Below, in pieces: positions 18,997 to 27,888 of a DNA stretch of 64,000 nt. Source of the stretch: Saccharomycopsis crataegensis (taxonomy: Eukaryota; Ascomycota; Saccharomycetes; Ascoideales; Saccharomycopsidaceae); assembly GCF_037102585.1 (NCBI RefSeq), contig NW_027043819.1, positions 1,860,001-1,924,000 on the forward strand, given 5' to 3'. The position numbers were made by a program, and so were the translations under genes. Below the pieces are notes generated by a model that saw nothing but the letters and a program-made list of their open reading frames with translations, made no database searches and was not told the DNA's origin. The first letter of the stretch is position 1. The number at the start of each line of letters is the position of its first letter.

Positions 18997-20865
18997 ATGT
19001 TGAGAAACTCCATCGCTAGAAATGTCACCTCCAGGCTCCTCCTGAGAAATGGTCAAACCTTGAGTAAAAATGTTGCAACTGGCTTGAAATTCACCCCGGT
19101 TAGATACAACAGTACTTTGAAATCAGAAGACCAAGTTAAACCAGTTTTCACTAGATTATCAGACGAAAATGATCCAGAAAGAAACCTTTTTTTCAAGTAC
19201 ACTTGGGGTACCTGGTTGAAAAACGACAAACAAGAAAAGGAAAAACGTTTCACCAGCTTCTCTATCGAGGGTTTGAACAAGGTTGTCCAAGGATTGTTTC
19301 AAGCCGAGCCAGTCGCTGATGGGACATTGCCAAAACCATTGAAAAATTCTGACAACACTGTTTCATTCACCCAAAACATTAAAGATTTGGTCGGGGATGT
19401 CAAAGAAGCCGATAAGCTTTTTGTCAAGACCATGTCCAGTATTCATGAGGGTAAACACAACAGGGTGTACAAGATCGAGTTGAGTAATGGAAAAGCACTC
19501 GTTTTGAGAGTTCCTTACAAGTTATTGACCGAATACGCCACCTCCAGACAAATTCAAAGTGAAGCAGCCACTCTTGATTTCGCAAGATACAAATTAGGCG
19601 TTAGAGTCCCAAAGGTTCTTAGTTATGGTATGCATTCTTTAAACCCCGTGAGAACTCCGTACATTTTGATGGAATATGTCGAAGGGGACTTGTTGATGAA
19701 GCAATGGGACCCTGCTGTGGAAACTTCTGATCCTTCTCACAGAGACACCTTGAACAAAGTCATCAAGCCATTGTCTAATTTCCAAAAGAAACTCTTGTCG
19801 GTAGAATTCAACCAATTTGGTTCGTTATATTTCACTGATGACGTCTCCCCTCAATTACAATTGAAAGGTGAACCATATGCCGGGGAAACTGATGACAACT
19901 TGAAAGGTAGATGGAGAATGGGATTGTCTATGGACAGAAACCTTTGGAGAAATAAAGAACAATTGCAACCATCCCAATTTAATCCTTTATTGGGTCCTAT
20001 TGACAAATCTCAACCTGAAAAGATTATTCAAGACGCCGCTAATATGGAAATTGAAAACTTGAGATCTAGATTAGGTCTCACTGACGCCGATGCCTCTAAT
20101 AAGGTCGAAGATCCAGAATTGTTGAAAAGAGAAATCAAGGTCTATGAAAAGCTTGCGCACATTGCTCCTTTCTTAATCGATGATAAATCCAATGCCATTC
20201 CAAAAGTTGAAGAATTATTCAAGCCACGCTTGGCCCACCCTGACATTGATCCAATGAACGTCATCCTGAGCAAGAATGGTGAATTGGTATTTTTGGACTT
20301 TGAAAATGTCACCGTTAAGCCATTTATTTACACCAAATCTCCAGACTTTGTCAACTACGACGGGTATAAGATTTATGACTTGGCAGACATTCCAGATTTT
20401 GAAAAATTGTCGGACCAAGAAAAGTATGAGTACTCATTGATGCAAAAGAGAAGCAGAAACCAACATTTGTGGGAATTTGCCTTGAACGAAAACAACAGGG
20501 AATTGATCTCTTCGGTTTCCCCATACATCAAGGAATTGAAATCACCATACACCGTCCTGCTTTTATCAAGAAATGATAAAGACTATCTTTTTATTGAAGA
20601 AGCACTCCTTAAACTCAAGCATAACTGGACTCCATACCTCGATAGTGGATTGGTCAAGGATGATGGGTCTAAGGAATATCCTGTCAAATGGTCAGAAGAA
20701 GATTTGAAGTCATTTGAAGCTGCTTTCACAGAATACCAAAAGGAATTGATGAACAGACCATTTGCCGCCACTCAAGGATGGGTGCCTCAAGACACTTTTG
20801 AAAAATTGTTAGGCCAAGGGTTCCTTGAAAAAGTTGATGATGAATACAAATTCAAGAAGGATTAG
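18997..20865 (+). CDS. AIM9: AIM9, mitochondrial protein-kinase-like (APH/ABC1-fold) protein
   Basis: 622 residues (yeast Aim9 is 627). The first 40 residues (MLRNSIARNVTSRLLLRNGQ onward to VRYNST) are a mitochondrial presequence. The body has an aminoglycoside-phosphotransferase-like kinase fold: a nucleotide-loop region HEGKHNRVYKIEL with Lys in ALVLRVPYK, a hinge YILMEYVEGDLL, a catalytic-loop equivalent HPDIDPMNVIL and a DFE in VFLDFENVTV in place of DFG. In S. cerevisiae it is named from a screen for altered mitochondrial genome inheritance; its substrate is not known to me. The ATG at 18997 starts the presequence directly. Confidence 0.9.
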   Translation: MLRNSIARNVTSRLLLRNGQTLSKNVATGLKFTPVRYNSTLKSEDQVKPVFTRLSDENDPERNLFFKYTWGTWLKNDKQEKEKRFTSFSIEGLNKVVQGLFQAEPVADGTLPKPLKNSDNTVSFTQNIKDLVGDVKEADKLFVKTMSSIHEGKHNRVYKIELSNGKALVLRVPYKLLTEYATSRQIQSEAATLDFARYKLGVRVPKVLSYGMHSLNPVRTPYILMEYVEGDLLMKQWDPAVETSDPSHRDTLNKVIKPLSNFQKKLLSVEFNQFGSLYFTDDVSPQLQLKGEPYAGETDDNLKGRWRMGLSMDRNLWRNKEQLQPSQFNPLLGPIDKSQPEKIIQDAANMEIENLRSRLGLTDADASNKVEDPELLKREIKVYEKLAHIAPFLIDDKSNAIPKVEELFKPRLAHPDIDPMNVILSKNGELVFLDFENVTVKPFIYTKSPDFVNYDGYKIYDLADIPDFEKLSDQEKYEYSLMQKRSRNQHLWEFALNENNRELISSVSPYIKELKSPYTVLLLSRNDKDYLFIEEALLKLKHNWTPYLDSGLVKDDGSKEYPVKWSEEDLKSFEAAFTEYQKELMNRPFAATQGWVPQDTFEKLLGQGFLEKVDDEYKFKKD

Positions 20866-21219
20866 AGATTTTGGTGAACACTTAACCTCTCTCTTTTTTT
20901 TTCCCCCTCCACTTTTTCATATTTCCTGTAAATAGATAATAAATATTATAAATACTACTGTACGAAATAAGTGTAGTAATGGATGATGAACGATAATAAC
21001 TTATTCCGGTAGACGTTGTATTGTACACTATTACGAATTCGTATTAGTACGTATACGTAGTAATTTATGTAACGATAGGCGATGAAATGCATGCATCAAC
21101 ACACCAGGGGGAAAAAAAATAACGACACACAGAAGGGGGACTAAATCAAAAAGTTGTCAAAATGTCAGCTTCCATCACTAATTGTGACATATGAACAGGA
21201 ACAGCACACTTCTTCCACA
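20866..21219 (+). promoter_or_regulatory. GPI17 promoter and leader with two small upstream ORFs
   Basis: The gap between AIM9 and GPI17. The leader contains an upstream ORF of 10 codons (21162-21194) and a second of 15 codons (21191-21238) that overlaps the GPI17 ATG at 21220 in another frame. Whether they are transcribed depends on the transcription start. Otherwise AT-rich with no assignable site. Confidence 0.4.
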
Positions 21220-22815
21220 ATGTCTGATGAATCGGTAACTAAGGACCCACAAGAGGAAATCTTGAAAGTTGAATCGAAACAAAAGATATATTTCCGTTTT
21301 GTCACCTACTTGGCGTTCTTTTTGGTGATCTTTGGGGTCGGGTTGCCAACATGGCTTTCTACTACCAGTATTCCAAAAGAGTTGCTAATGGTGGACAAAA
21401 TGGTGGAATATGAACACAATATCTACGATAATTTAAAGATCGCAGTTCCTGTATACGTCAACCTTCCTTTAGAATCGGCAGATGACTCCGTCATTGAACA
21501 AAGCCAGGCGTTTTTGAACAAATACCTTGATGAGCTTATTAGTAATGAATTGCCATTGCAATTCCGTTACGAAATCAACCTTATCAATAACCATAATGAT
21601 AAAAATTTGGATGCGTACAAGCATTATATTGTTAATATTCAACGCCATCAAAACAACAACGATGGGGGATCGCTACATATCTCGCCGTACTCTAAGGAAA
21701 TCACCATTTCCACTGGTGATGATTTGTTGGCCATTGACACCGCTGATTTTGTCGCAAAATCTCTAGTTCATGAGGTTTTCCGTTACGAATTAGAGCTATA
21801 CTCTGGAAAAAGTAAGGACACCCAGATGGCGTTTGAAACGGGGGCAAATTACCACTTATCGTTCTTTTTATTGAATGGCGATGGTGATTACATCTCATGG
21901 GACTTCAAGGATTTCTACGACCAGTATCTTGGGGGATTCTTGGAATTGATCTCAACATTTGCCAACTTCACAGTCGATTCCCAAATCGAATATTATTCCA
22001 CTTTGACCAATGTCCCAAGATTCAACGAGTCAGAAAACGCTTACTTATTATACGAAGGTGACACTTCGGTGTTTGTCAACCACGAAAAATGGAACCTTGA
22101 CAACAACGTGTTGATCTCCTCTAGTAACGACAAGTCGTTGGCATTCTTGAACATGATCTTGTACGTCCCATCAAAAGAATTCCAGCCGCTCAAGGTTAAG
22201 GGATCCAAAACCAATAGTTTCATCACCCCACAATACGGGGGCATTCAGATATTGAACTTACGAACCGATGAAAAGTTCCAAAACGCCAGCGCCAATAATA
22301 TCTTGACAGTTGAGGACTTACAGCCAATTTTTGAAATCTTCATCTCCCAAATTTTCACATTGTTGGGTTTGCCAAAACATCCTAAATCACCATACATCAG
22401 ACTCGACTTCTTGACCAGGTACTTCATCATAAATAATTTGGTCAAATCAACCAATAACTTGGGGTCCTTGGTTCGTTTGATCAACAGCTTGCCATCAATC
22501 TCCATTCCAAATAATACTCAAAAACATGTCTTGAACTCTTTTGAATCAATCGACAGATCTATTGCCTACTTGAAAGAATTTAACTTAAAGGAAAGCTCCC
22601 AATCCGCTAACACTGCGTTAGTCGAGTCCAATTTAGCATTCTTTGAAAAAGAAATGGTTCAGCAGATATATTTCCCAGAAGAGCATAAATTTGCAGTTTA
22701 TAGTCCTTTATTGGGTCCAATTGCCACAATTTTATTCCTTGGATTAGTTAGACTATCGCAGGATGTTAAAACTTTGAAGAAACATTACTGGAATAAGAAA
22801 GTTAAACTAAATTGA
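21220..22815 (+). CDS. GPI17: GPI17 (PIG-S), GPI transamidase subunit
   Basis: 531 residues from the ATG at 21220 (S. cerevisiae 534). The frame is open upstream to a TTG, which I do not use. Membrane topology is typical of PIG-S: one span near the N-terminus (YLAFFLVIFGVGLPTWLS) followed by a large lumenal domain and a second span near the C-terminus (LLGPIATILFLGLVRL) with a short basic cytosolic tail. Family features such as YEHNIYDNLKIAVPVYVNLP after the first span and QPIFEIFISQIFTLLGLP before the end are visible. It acts in the ER membrane with Gpi8, Gaa1, Gpi16 and Gab1 to attach GPI anchors, which the UTR2 product of this same window would require. Confidence 0.92.
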   Translation: MSDESVTKDPQEEILKVESKQKIYFRFVTYLAFFLVIFGVGLPTWLSTTSIPKELLMVDKMVEYEHNIYDNLKIAVPVYVNLPLESADDSVIEQSQAFLNKYLDELISNELPLQFRYEINLINNHNDKNLDAYKHYIVNIQRHQNNNDGGSLHISPYSKEITISTGDDLLAIDTADFVAKSLVHEVFRYELELYSGKSKDTQMAFETGANYHLSFFLLNGDGDYISWDFKDFYDQYLGGFLELISTFANFTVDSQIEYYSTLTNVPRFNESENAYLLYEGDTSVFVNHEKWNLDNNVLISSSNDKSLAFLNMILYVPSKEFQPLKVKGSKTNSFITPQYGGIQILNLRTDEKFQNASANNILTVEDLQPIFEIFISQIFTLLGLPKHPKSPYIRLDFLTRYFIINNLVKSTNNLGSLVRLINSLPSISIPNNTQKHVLNSFESIDRSIAYLKEFNLKESSQSANTALVESNLAFFEKEMVQQIYFPEEHKFAVYSPLLGPIATILFLGLVRLSQDVKTLKKHYWNKKVKLN

Positions 22816-22939
22816 TTAATTGACATAGCATGTCTATTTGACAAGAATATCACGACTCTTTGGCTACAAGCAGCATTTATATTAAATTTATTAACGTAGT
22901 TTCTAATAGTAATAATAATAATCAGATAGTAACTATCAT

Positions 22940-25900
22940 TTATCTCCCGCCCGCCTTCAATAACTGAGGCCAAAGGGTTCGAAATTGCATTTCTAATCTT
23001 TCATTCGCCAATCCAGCAAATTGGAACGCCTTATCACACCAAGGCGAACCGTTAGTTAAATCTCCAAGTATAATCAAGCTGACACCAAAGTTCCAAAAAG
23101 AAGTTGCTAGCCACACAAGTTCTTGTTCAGGATAAGTTTTTTCCTTCATAGCAATGATTCTCGAGAAAATCAAATTTGCGATAGAAGCACATAAATCATT
23201 GTCACTTTCTAAAAAGTCACCAATTATGAACCTCCCCAATTTAGAAACAAAAGAAATGGAAATAGACTCTCTTTCAAATTCATGGTTGAGAATACTTTGT
23301 AGAATGTTCTTATATGTGCTCTTTGGGCAATTGCTGGTTTTCGTAATACTAACAAATGTTTCACCAATACCATACTCTTTATTTTCATATGCTTCCTATA
23401 ATTGATATTAGTATGTATTCATTAGCAATATGAGAATAATGATATTTTAAAACGGCATACCTTAATAAGAGGGCACAAAACATCCCAGTTTCCACACAGC
23501 ACTTCCATTTCATATTGAACTGATATCACCAGTGAAAAGCATGTTTTATAACTACTAGCATGTTCTGAATCACAAATTTCCAAAGGATATCCTCTCTTGG
23601 TTATAAACTCTTTTAGAAGGATTGACTTTCCGATGATTTTTTCCACCGTTATTTTATCAACGCTTTGGTCTTCCTCCCCTTTCTTATCTAATTTATATAG
23701 CTCATAGTCACACAAAAGTTCTAGCAACATTGTTTTCATCTGCCAAACTGCCAAATCTTCTTTATGGTTTAAATTATCGCATCTATTTAATAATAAAATT
23801 GTAAACTTCTGAGAAAAGTTAGCTAAACTTGATCCCTCCGCGAATAGTTTAGAGTCATAACAATATCTTGCAGTATTGAATAAGTTGCTACTCAACCACT
23901 CAATCTCGACAGCAGAATAAATTTCTATGGCTTTCTCAACATTTGAAGACGTCTGTGATTCCGTTCGTTTTTCATAGCCACAAACATAACCATAAGTTGC
24001 TTGAAGAAGGCTAGCTAAAAGCTTAAAGTAGCTTTTCTTTATATTAAGCTCATTAGTTTTCACAGATTCGCTCAAAATTAACTGTAAATTGCATCTGATA
24101 GCAACTGCAACTAATATTGAGTCCACTTCTCTTTCAGAATGCTTTATTAAAGCCATAAGCCCTTCAACAATAATTTCAACATTATTTTTAAACTCTGCAA
24201 GACAGGCTGCTAAAACAGTGCCAGAAAGATTTGAATCATCATCAGCAAGAAGCTTGATGCATTTTCTAAGAGACCCCTCATCTTCACGAGCTTTAAAAAT
24301 TTGGAAAATCAAGTAGATAGTCAAAGGATTTTTTTGCTCCTTATCTGTCATTTTCTGATAAGTCTCAAAAGCGTGGTCATATTGATACAATTCCAAATAG
24401 CCTTTGATTAAACTTCGCTGGATTTTGCAAACATCTTCAAAATCATCCAAATTAGGGATAATCAATCTGTGGGATGCCAATCTTAACCATTCAATGGCAT
24501 GCTCTGCACAGTGCTTCTTCAATTCCTTTTTACCAGTAGTCCAAAATAACACAATTGCCCCTAAACAAGCTTCCTTAGAAAGACCTTTAGTAAGCATCTT
24601 CTCAACAGAATTCATGAATCCTTGAAGATCTTTGGCTTTCGTACTCACCGAAACTTCGTACTCTTTGTTAATTGTAATCCAAATCCTAGTATTTACAGCC
24701 AACTCAAAGTTATCACTGTGCTCTTCTTGGTTTAGCTTATTGGTTATCAAGTAATCTAAACAATGAAGGGTATTCAAAACATCCGAATTCGAAAAGTCGT
24801 TGATAGTACTAAGCATAAAATCAAAGCAATTTTTCATGTCAACATTCATAATCATCTTCATCACAATTTGCTGGAATAATACTAGATCAATTGGTTTAGT
24901 TTTTTTCAACAAGTTAATTCCCAAGATGTAGGGCTCTGCTTTATCTGGGTATATCATCTCCAAAAATGAAATGCAGGATTCACATTTCATCAAAGATTCA
25001 TTGTCACCCTTTCTCAAATAACATTCAACCAATAACATCAAAATGTTGAACTTGACAGTTTTATATATGGCTATCGGCTCATACTTTATTTCTAAACTTA
25101 AGAAATTGGCTGCTTTCTTCAAAAAATCAATTACTTGGTCTTCTAAATTATTATTGACAACTTTTCCAGCCTCGCCTTGGGTAGATTCTTTCACCGTATC
25201 ATTCAATAAAACACAGGCATTGAAGATTTTCCTACAAAATTCAATGATGGATGACGGTTTTGAAATATTTGCCTTTTTTTCTAACTCACATCTTGAAAGA
25301 TAGATGTTGGCCATTTTGAAATCCTGATCCTTGATTGCCTGTTGAGTGTTAGTATCTTAGAAACAGCACTGGAATGATCTAATTTAATGAGAATATATTC
25401 ATACCATTTCAACATTTGTGAATAGTAAATCCAATCTTTGAGATTCTAATTCTGTCTTTTGAGGATCTGAATCATGTACTATTTTCTCGAGTGATGTCAA
25501 ATACTTGTCAGCATATATTTGTGCCTTTCTGGCCAAAGTGAACTTATTTTCATCTTGAAAAGTATTAGTAGGCTCATAATAATTCATTGAAAAATATATA
25601 TATGCAATAATAAAGAAACTTACCAACACAGTTAGAAAATACCTTAATCATACACTTTAGACACCTAAGTTTCCCATCCAAGGACTCTTTAAGATTCTGA
25701 TGGATAGACAACAAAATTGAGCCCAAGAGTTTGACTTCACACATGAATTCTACTAAATCGGGATTGCAATCCTTTAAACATATGGTAGCAGCATTCCACA
25801 AATTTGACGCTGTTGAATGGTTTGTCAGTACTCACTGTTGTTGCCAAAAACTCATAATTGTGAATTAGACACTAGATATGCATGCTTACAGTTTGCTTCT

Positions 25901-26163
25901 ATCGAGGAAATAAAAACATCATCCAAACCAGAAACATCCTCTTTCCCAATGGTCCTTTCCAAAGTTTCTGTTATTGGGAATAATATGGCCAATCCATTCA
26001 CCAAGGGCGCTAAAGATTCCGTGGTTAACTTTTCTTTTGACTTAAAGATACTAATAATGTTTGAAGAGAGATCTAAAGATTAGTATAATCAAATCGTGTC
26101 TAGGGAGAAGGGGTCCTTTTACAAACCAATTAACTCTTTCAAAGTAGATTTAACTGCTGACAT
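22940..26163 (-). CDS. ZIP4: ZIP4/SPO22 meiotic TPR protein (six exons)
   Basis: Rebuilt from splice signals: exons 26163-26127, 26072-25890, 25809-25624, 25553-25405, 25338-23461 and 23395-22940. All phases agree and yield 962 residues (S. cerevisiae Zip4 is 975). Zip4 is a meiosis-specific TPR-like protein of the ZMM/SIC group that links crossover factors, the axis and synaptonemal-complex assembly. The product starts MSAVKSTLKELIDLSSNI, has the early SNLWNAATICLKD, and is made of helical pairs throughout, as in the SPO22/ZIP4 family; the end has WNFGVSLIILGDL and WCDKAFQFAGLANERLE. The longest single frame alone (25314-23422) would miss both ends. It shares a 533 bp divergent promoter with MMS2 and is convergent with GPI17 (124 bp). 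The family call rests on architecture and partial motif recall, hence less than full confidence. Confidence 0.83.
23396..23460 (-). other. ZIP4 intron 5 (65 bp)
   Basis: Donor GTATGC at 23460, branch TACTAAT, acceptor TTATAG ending at 23396. Phase 0. Confidence 0.87.
25339..25404 (-). other. ZIP4 intron 4 (66 bp)
   Basis: Donor GTATGA at 25404, branch TACTAAC, acceptor CAACAG ending at 25339. Phase 0. Confidence 0.87.
25554..25623 (-). other. ZIP4 intron 3 (70 bp)
   Basis: Donor GTAAGT at 25623, branch TACTAAT at 25570-25564, acceptor TTCAAG ending at 25554. Phase 1 junction restores Asp (NCV to DENK). Confidence 0.82.
25810..25889 (-). other. ZIP4 intron 2 (80 bp)
   Basis: Donor GTAAGC at 25889, branch TACTGAC 15 to 9 bases before the acceptor region, acceptor AACAG ending at 25810. 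Phase 1 on both sides. Confidence 0.78.
26073..26126 (-). other. ZIP4 intron 1 (54 bp)
   Basis: Donor GTTTGT at 26126, branch TACTAAT, acceptor CTTTAG ending at 26073. Exon 1 ends in phase 1 (G) and exon 2 opens with AT, restoring Asp. The donor is atypical. Confidence 0.72.
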
Positions 26164-26696
26164 AATTACGCTTAGAATACAGCAAAAATTGAAGAAACTC
26201 AACTCAGTAAAGGATTAAAATTTTGATTCTTAGCGCTGTTGAAATTAACGGAATAATAATATGTGACTTAGCTCTCACACCACGCACGCATTATTGTACA
26301 TAATTAGGAGGTTAACTAACTTCATACCGATAATAAGATGCAGAGCTGTAACATTTTTTAGAAAATTAGGAAAGAGAAATGGATTTGGGTATTTGACCAA
26401 TTGCAGCGGTAATGGATAAATATATTCATCCACCAGTGTGGAAATCAGAGAGAGTTGAGAAGATGCAAAGGTCGGTCTAAACGCACGGCAGAAAAGGTTA
26501 TATGCCGACCCGGACACTGTCCACCGCACCGGAGGAGCTAATGCGATGGCAAGACAAAGTACAAACACACACGATCCCGCTCCTCATCAAGGTCCACCTT
26601 GAAAGTACCGAAAATCAATAGGAATCATCCCACTTTCTTTCTCGTTATTTTGTTCTTATTAGTATTGACTGACGTAATAGTCATAAATTGTTTAAG
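26164..26696. promoter_or_regulatory. Divergent ZIP4-MMS2 promoter
   Basis: 533 bp between the two rebuilt start codons. It has a GC-richer block at about 26480-26600. I looked for Ume6 URS1 (core GGCGGC) and a clear Ndt80 MSE and found neither, so meiotic control of ZIP4 cannot be read from this region. Confidence 0.45.
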
Positions 26697-27303
26697 ATGG
26701 CAGCCATGTATGTACCCTATCTTCTCCCTGTGATATAATTTCGCTAGATACTAATACCATTCAAAAATAGACCTAGAAGTTTTAAGCTCTTAGAAGAGTT
26801 AGAAAAAGGTGAAAAAGGTTTAGGTTCTGAGTCATGTTCTTACGGATTGGCGGACAGTGATGATATCACTATGACCAACTGGAATGCCACTATCATTGGC
26901 CCACCTCATGTATGTATAATAACCATATCTTAGCCATTTTTAATAGGATACTAACTTTGAAATCATGCCAACAGTCTGCCCATGAAAATAGAATTTACAG
27001 TCTTTCCATTGAATGTGGTGAATCATACCCAGATAAGCCACCAACTGTTAGGTTTCTTTCAAAAATAAATTTACCATGCGTCGGCACAACAGGGGTGGTT
27101 GATCCTAAGAAATTAAAGATATTGAACTTGTGGAAGAGATCGTATTCTATGGAAGTTGTTTTGCTAGAATTACGAAAGTATGTAATTGTGTATTTTATTC
27201 AATTTTATGCTTTGAGGAATTTTACTAACACATTATTATCAGGGAAATGTCTGCGCCAGCAAATAGAAAGTTGTCACAACCACCTGAAGGGTCTGTTTAT
27301 TGA
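26697..27303 (+). CDS. MMS2: MMS2, ubiquitin-conjugating enzyme variant (four exons)
   Basis: Exons 26697-26707, 26771-26909, 26975-27177 and 27243-27303 give 137 residues, exactly the yeast length. The product reads [20 protein letters not shown] at the start and has [25 protein letters not shown] and INLPCV, with [14 protein letters not shown] at the end. It is a UEV: the E2 fold is kept but the active-site Cys is absent. Mms2 pairs with Ubc13 to build K63-linked chains on PCNA for error-free DNA damage tolerance. The first exon is only 11 nt. Three introns in a 137-codon gene is high for a budding yeast. Confidence 0.95.
26708..26770 (+). other. MMS2 intron 1 (63 bp)
   Basis: Donor GTATGT at 26708, branch TACTAAT, acceptor AAATAG ending at 26770. 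Phase 2 junction restores Ile. Confidence 0.92.
26910..26974 (+). other. MMS2 intron 2 (65 bp)
   Basis: Donor GTATGT at 26910, branch TACTAAC at 26949-26955, acceptor CAACAG ending at 26974. Phase 0. Confidence 0.95.
27178..27242 (+). other. MMS2 intron 3 (65 bp)
   Basis: Donor GTATGT at 27178, branch TACTAAC near 27223, acceptor TATCAG ending at 27242. Phase 2 junction restores Lys before EMSAP. Confidence 0.95.
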
Positions 27304-27534
27304 TTAACTATCAATGCTACTACTAATATTATTGATATTTATATTATGTTTACCATTCTTTCTTTCAGACTTTTATTTTTGTGCAATAATACATTCAACT
27401 ATTTATCATTCCTTGTATTGTGAGCTTGTATTTTCACGTGTCTCTCATCAAAAATTTTAGTAATTCATTTTTATTCACAGAATGGAAACGCACAATAGGA
27501 CAAAGAATAGAAACCGCAACCGTTATACATAGAA

Positions 27535-27888
27535 ATGGCCCCTCCAGTACCTGTTATATCTAGAAGTGAAGCTGATAAGATTTTCAATAATTTGAAAACT
27601 AGGGATTGTAAATTAAAAGAAATCGCTCAATTTGAGTGTGCTTTTGCTAAGGATGGTGGTGTTATATGTCAACCCTTCACTCGATTGTTCAATGATTGTG
27701 AGGTTGAACACAGAGATAGAAGAACTAAGGAGAAATATTACAGAAGACAAATGTTTGAAATAACGACTCCTGAGGACAATAATCCTTTTAGGAAATTAGA
27801 GAAGCCCGAGATTGTGGAATTCATGCAGAGCGTCCAAATACTTCAATCACTAATGAGAGAAATGCAGTATCTAAAAGGCGATCATTAG
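27535..27888 (+). CDS. SOM1: SOM1-like mitochondrial inner-membrane peptidase factor
   Basis: 117 residues. A compact cysteine motif QFECAF ... GVICQPFTRLFNDCEVE (about residues 38-63) matches the fungal Som1 family, in which three or four spaced cysteines surround a CxPfxRlFxxC pattern. Som1 associates with the Imp1-Imp2 inner-membrane peptidase in the intermembrane space and helps cleave some substrates. Yeast Som1 is 74 residues; this one has extra residues at both ends. CACGTG lies at 27435-27440, about 95 bp before the ATG. The call rests on the cysteine pattern, so a different twin-Cys intermembrane-space protein is possible. Confidence 0.65.
   Translation: MAPPVPVISRSEADKIFNNLKTRDCKLKEIAQFECAFAKDGGVICQPFTRLFNDCEVEHRDRRTKEKYYRRQMFEITTPEDNNPFRKLEKPEIVEFMQSVQILQSLMREMQYLKGDH

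Noticed and set aside
25817-26083. Plus-strand open frame of 89 residues followed by a further open stretch to about 26217
   Set aside because: It is the antisense of ZIP4 exons 1 and 2. The minus-strand reading has consistent splice sites and phases and a more natural protein sequence.
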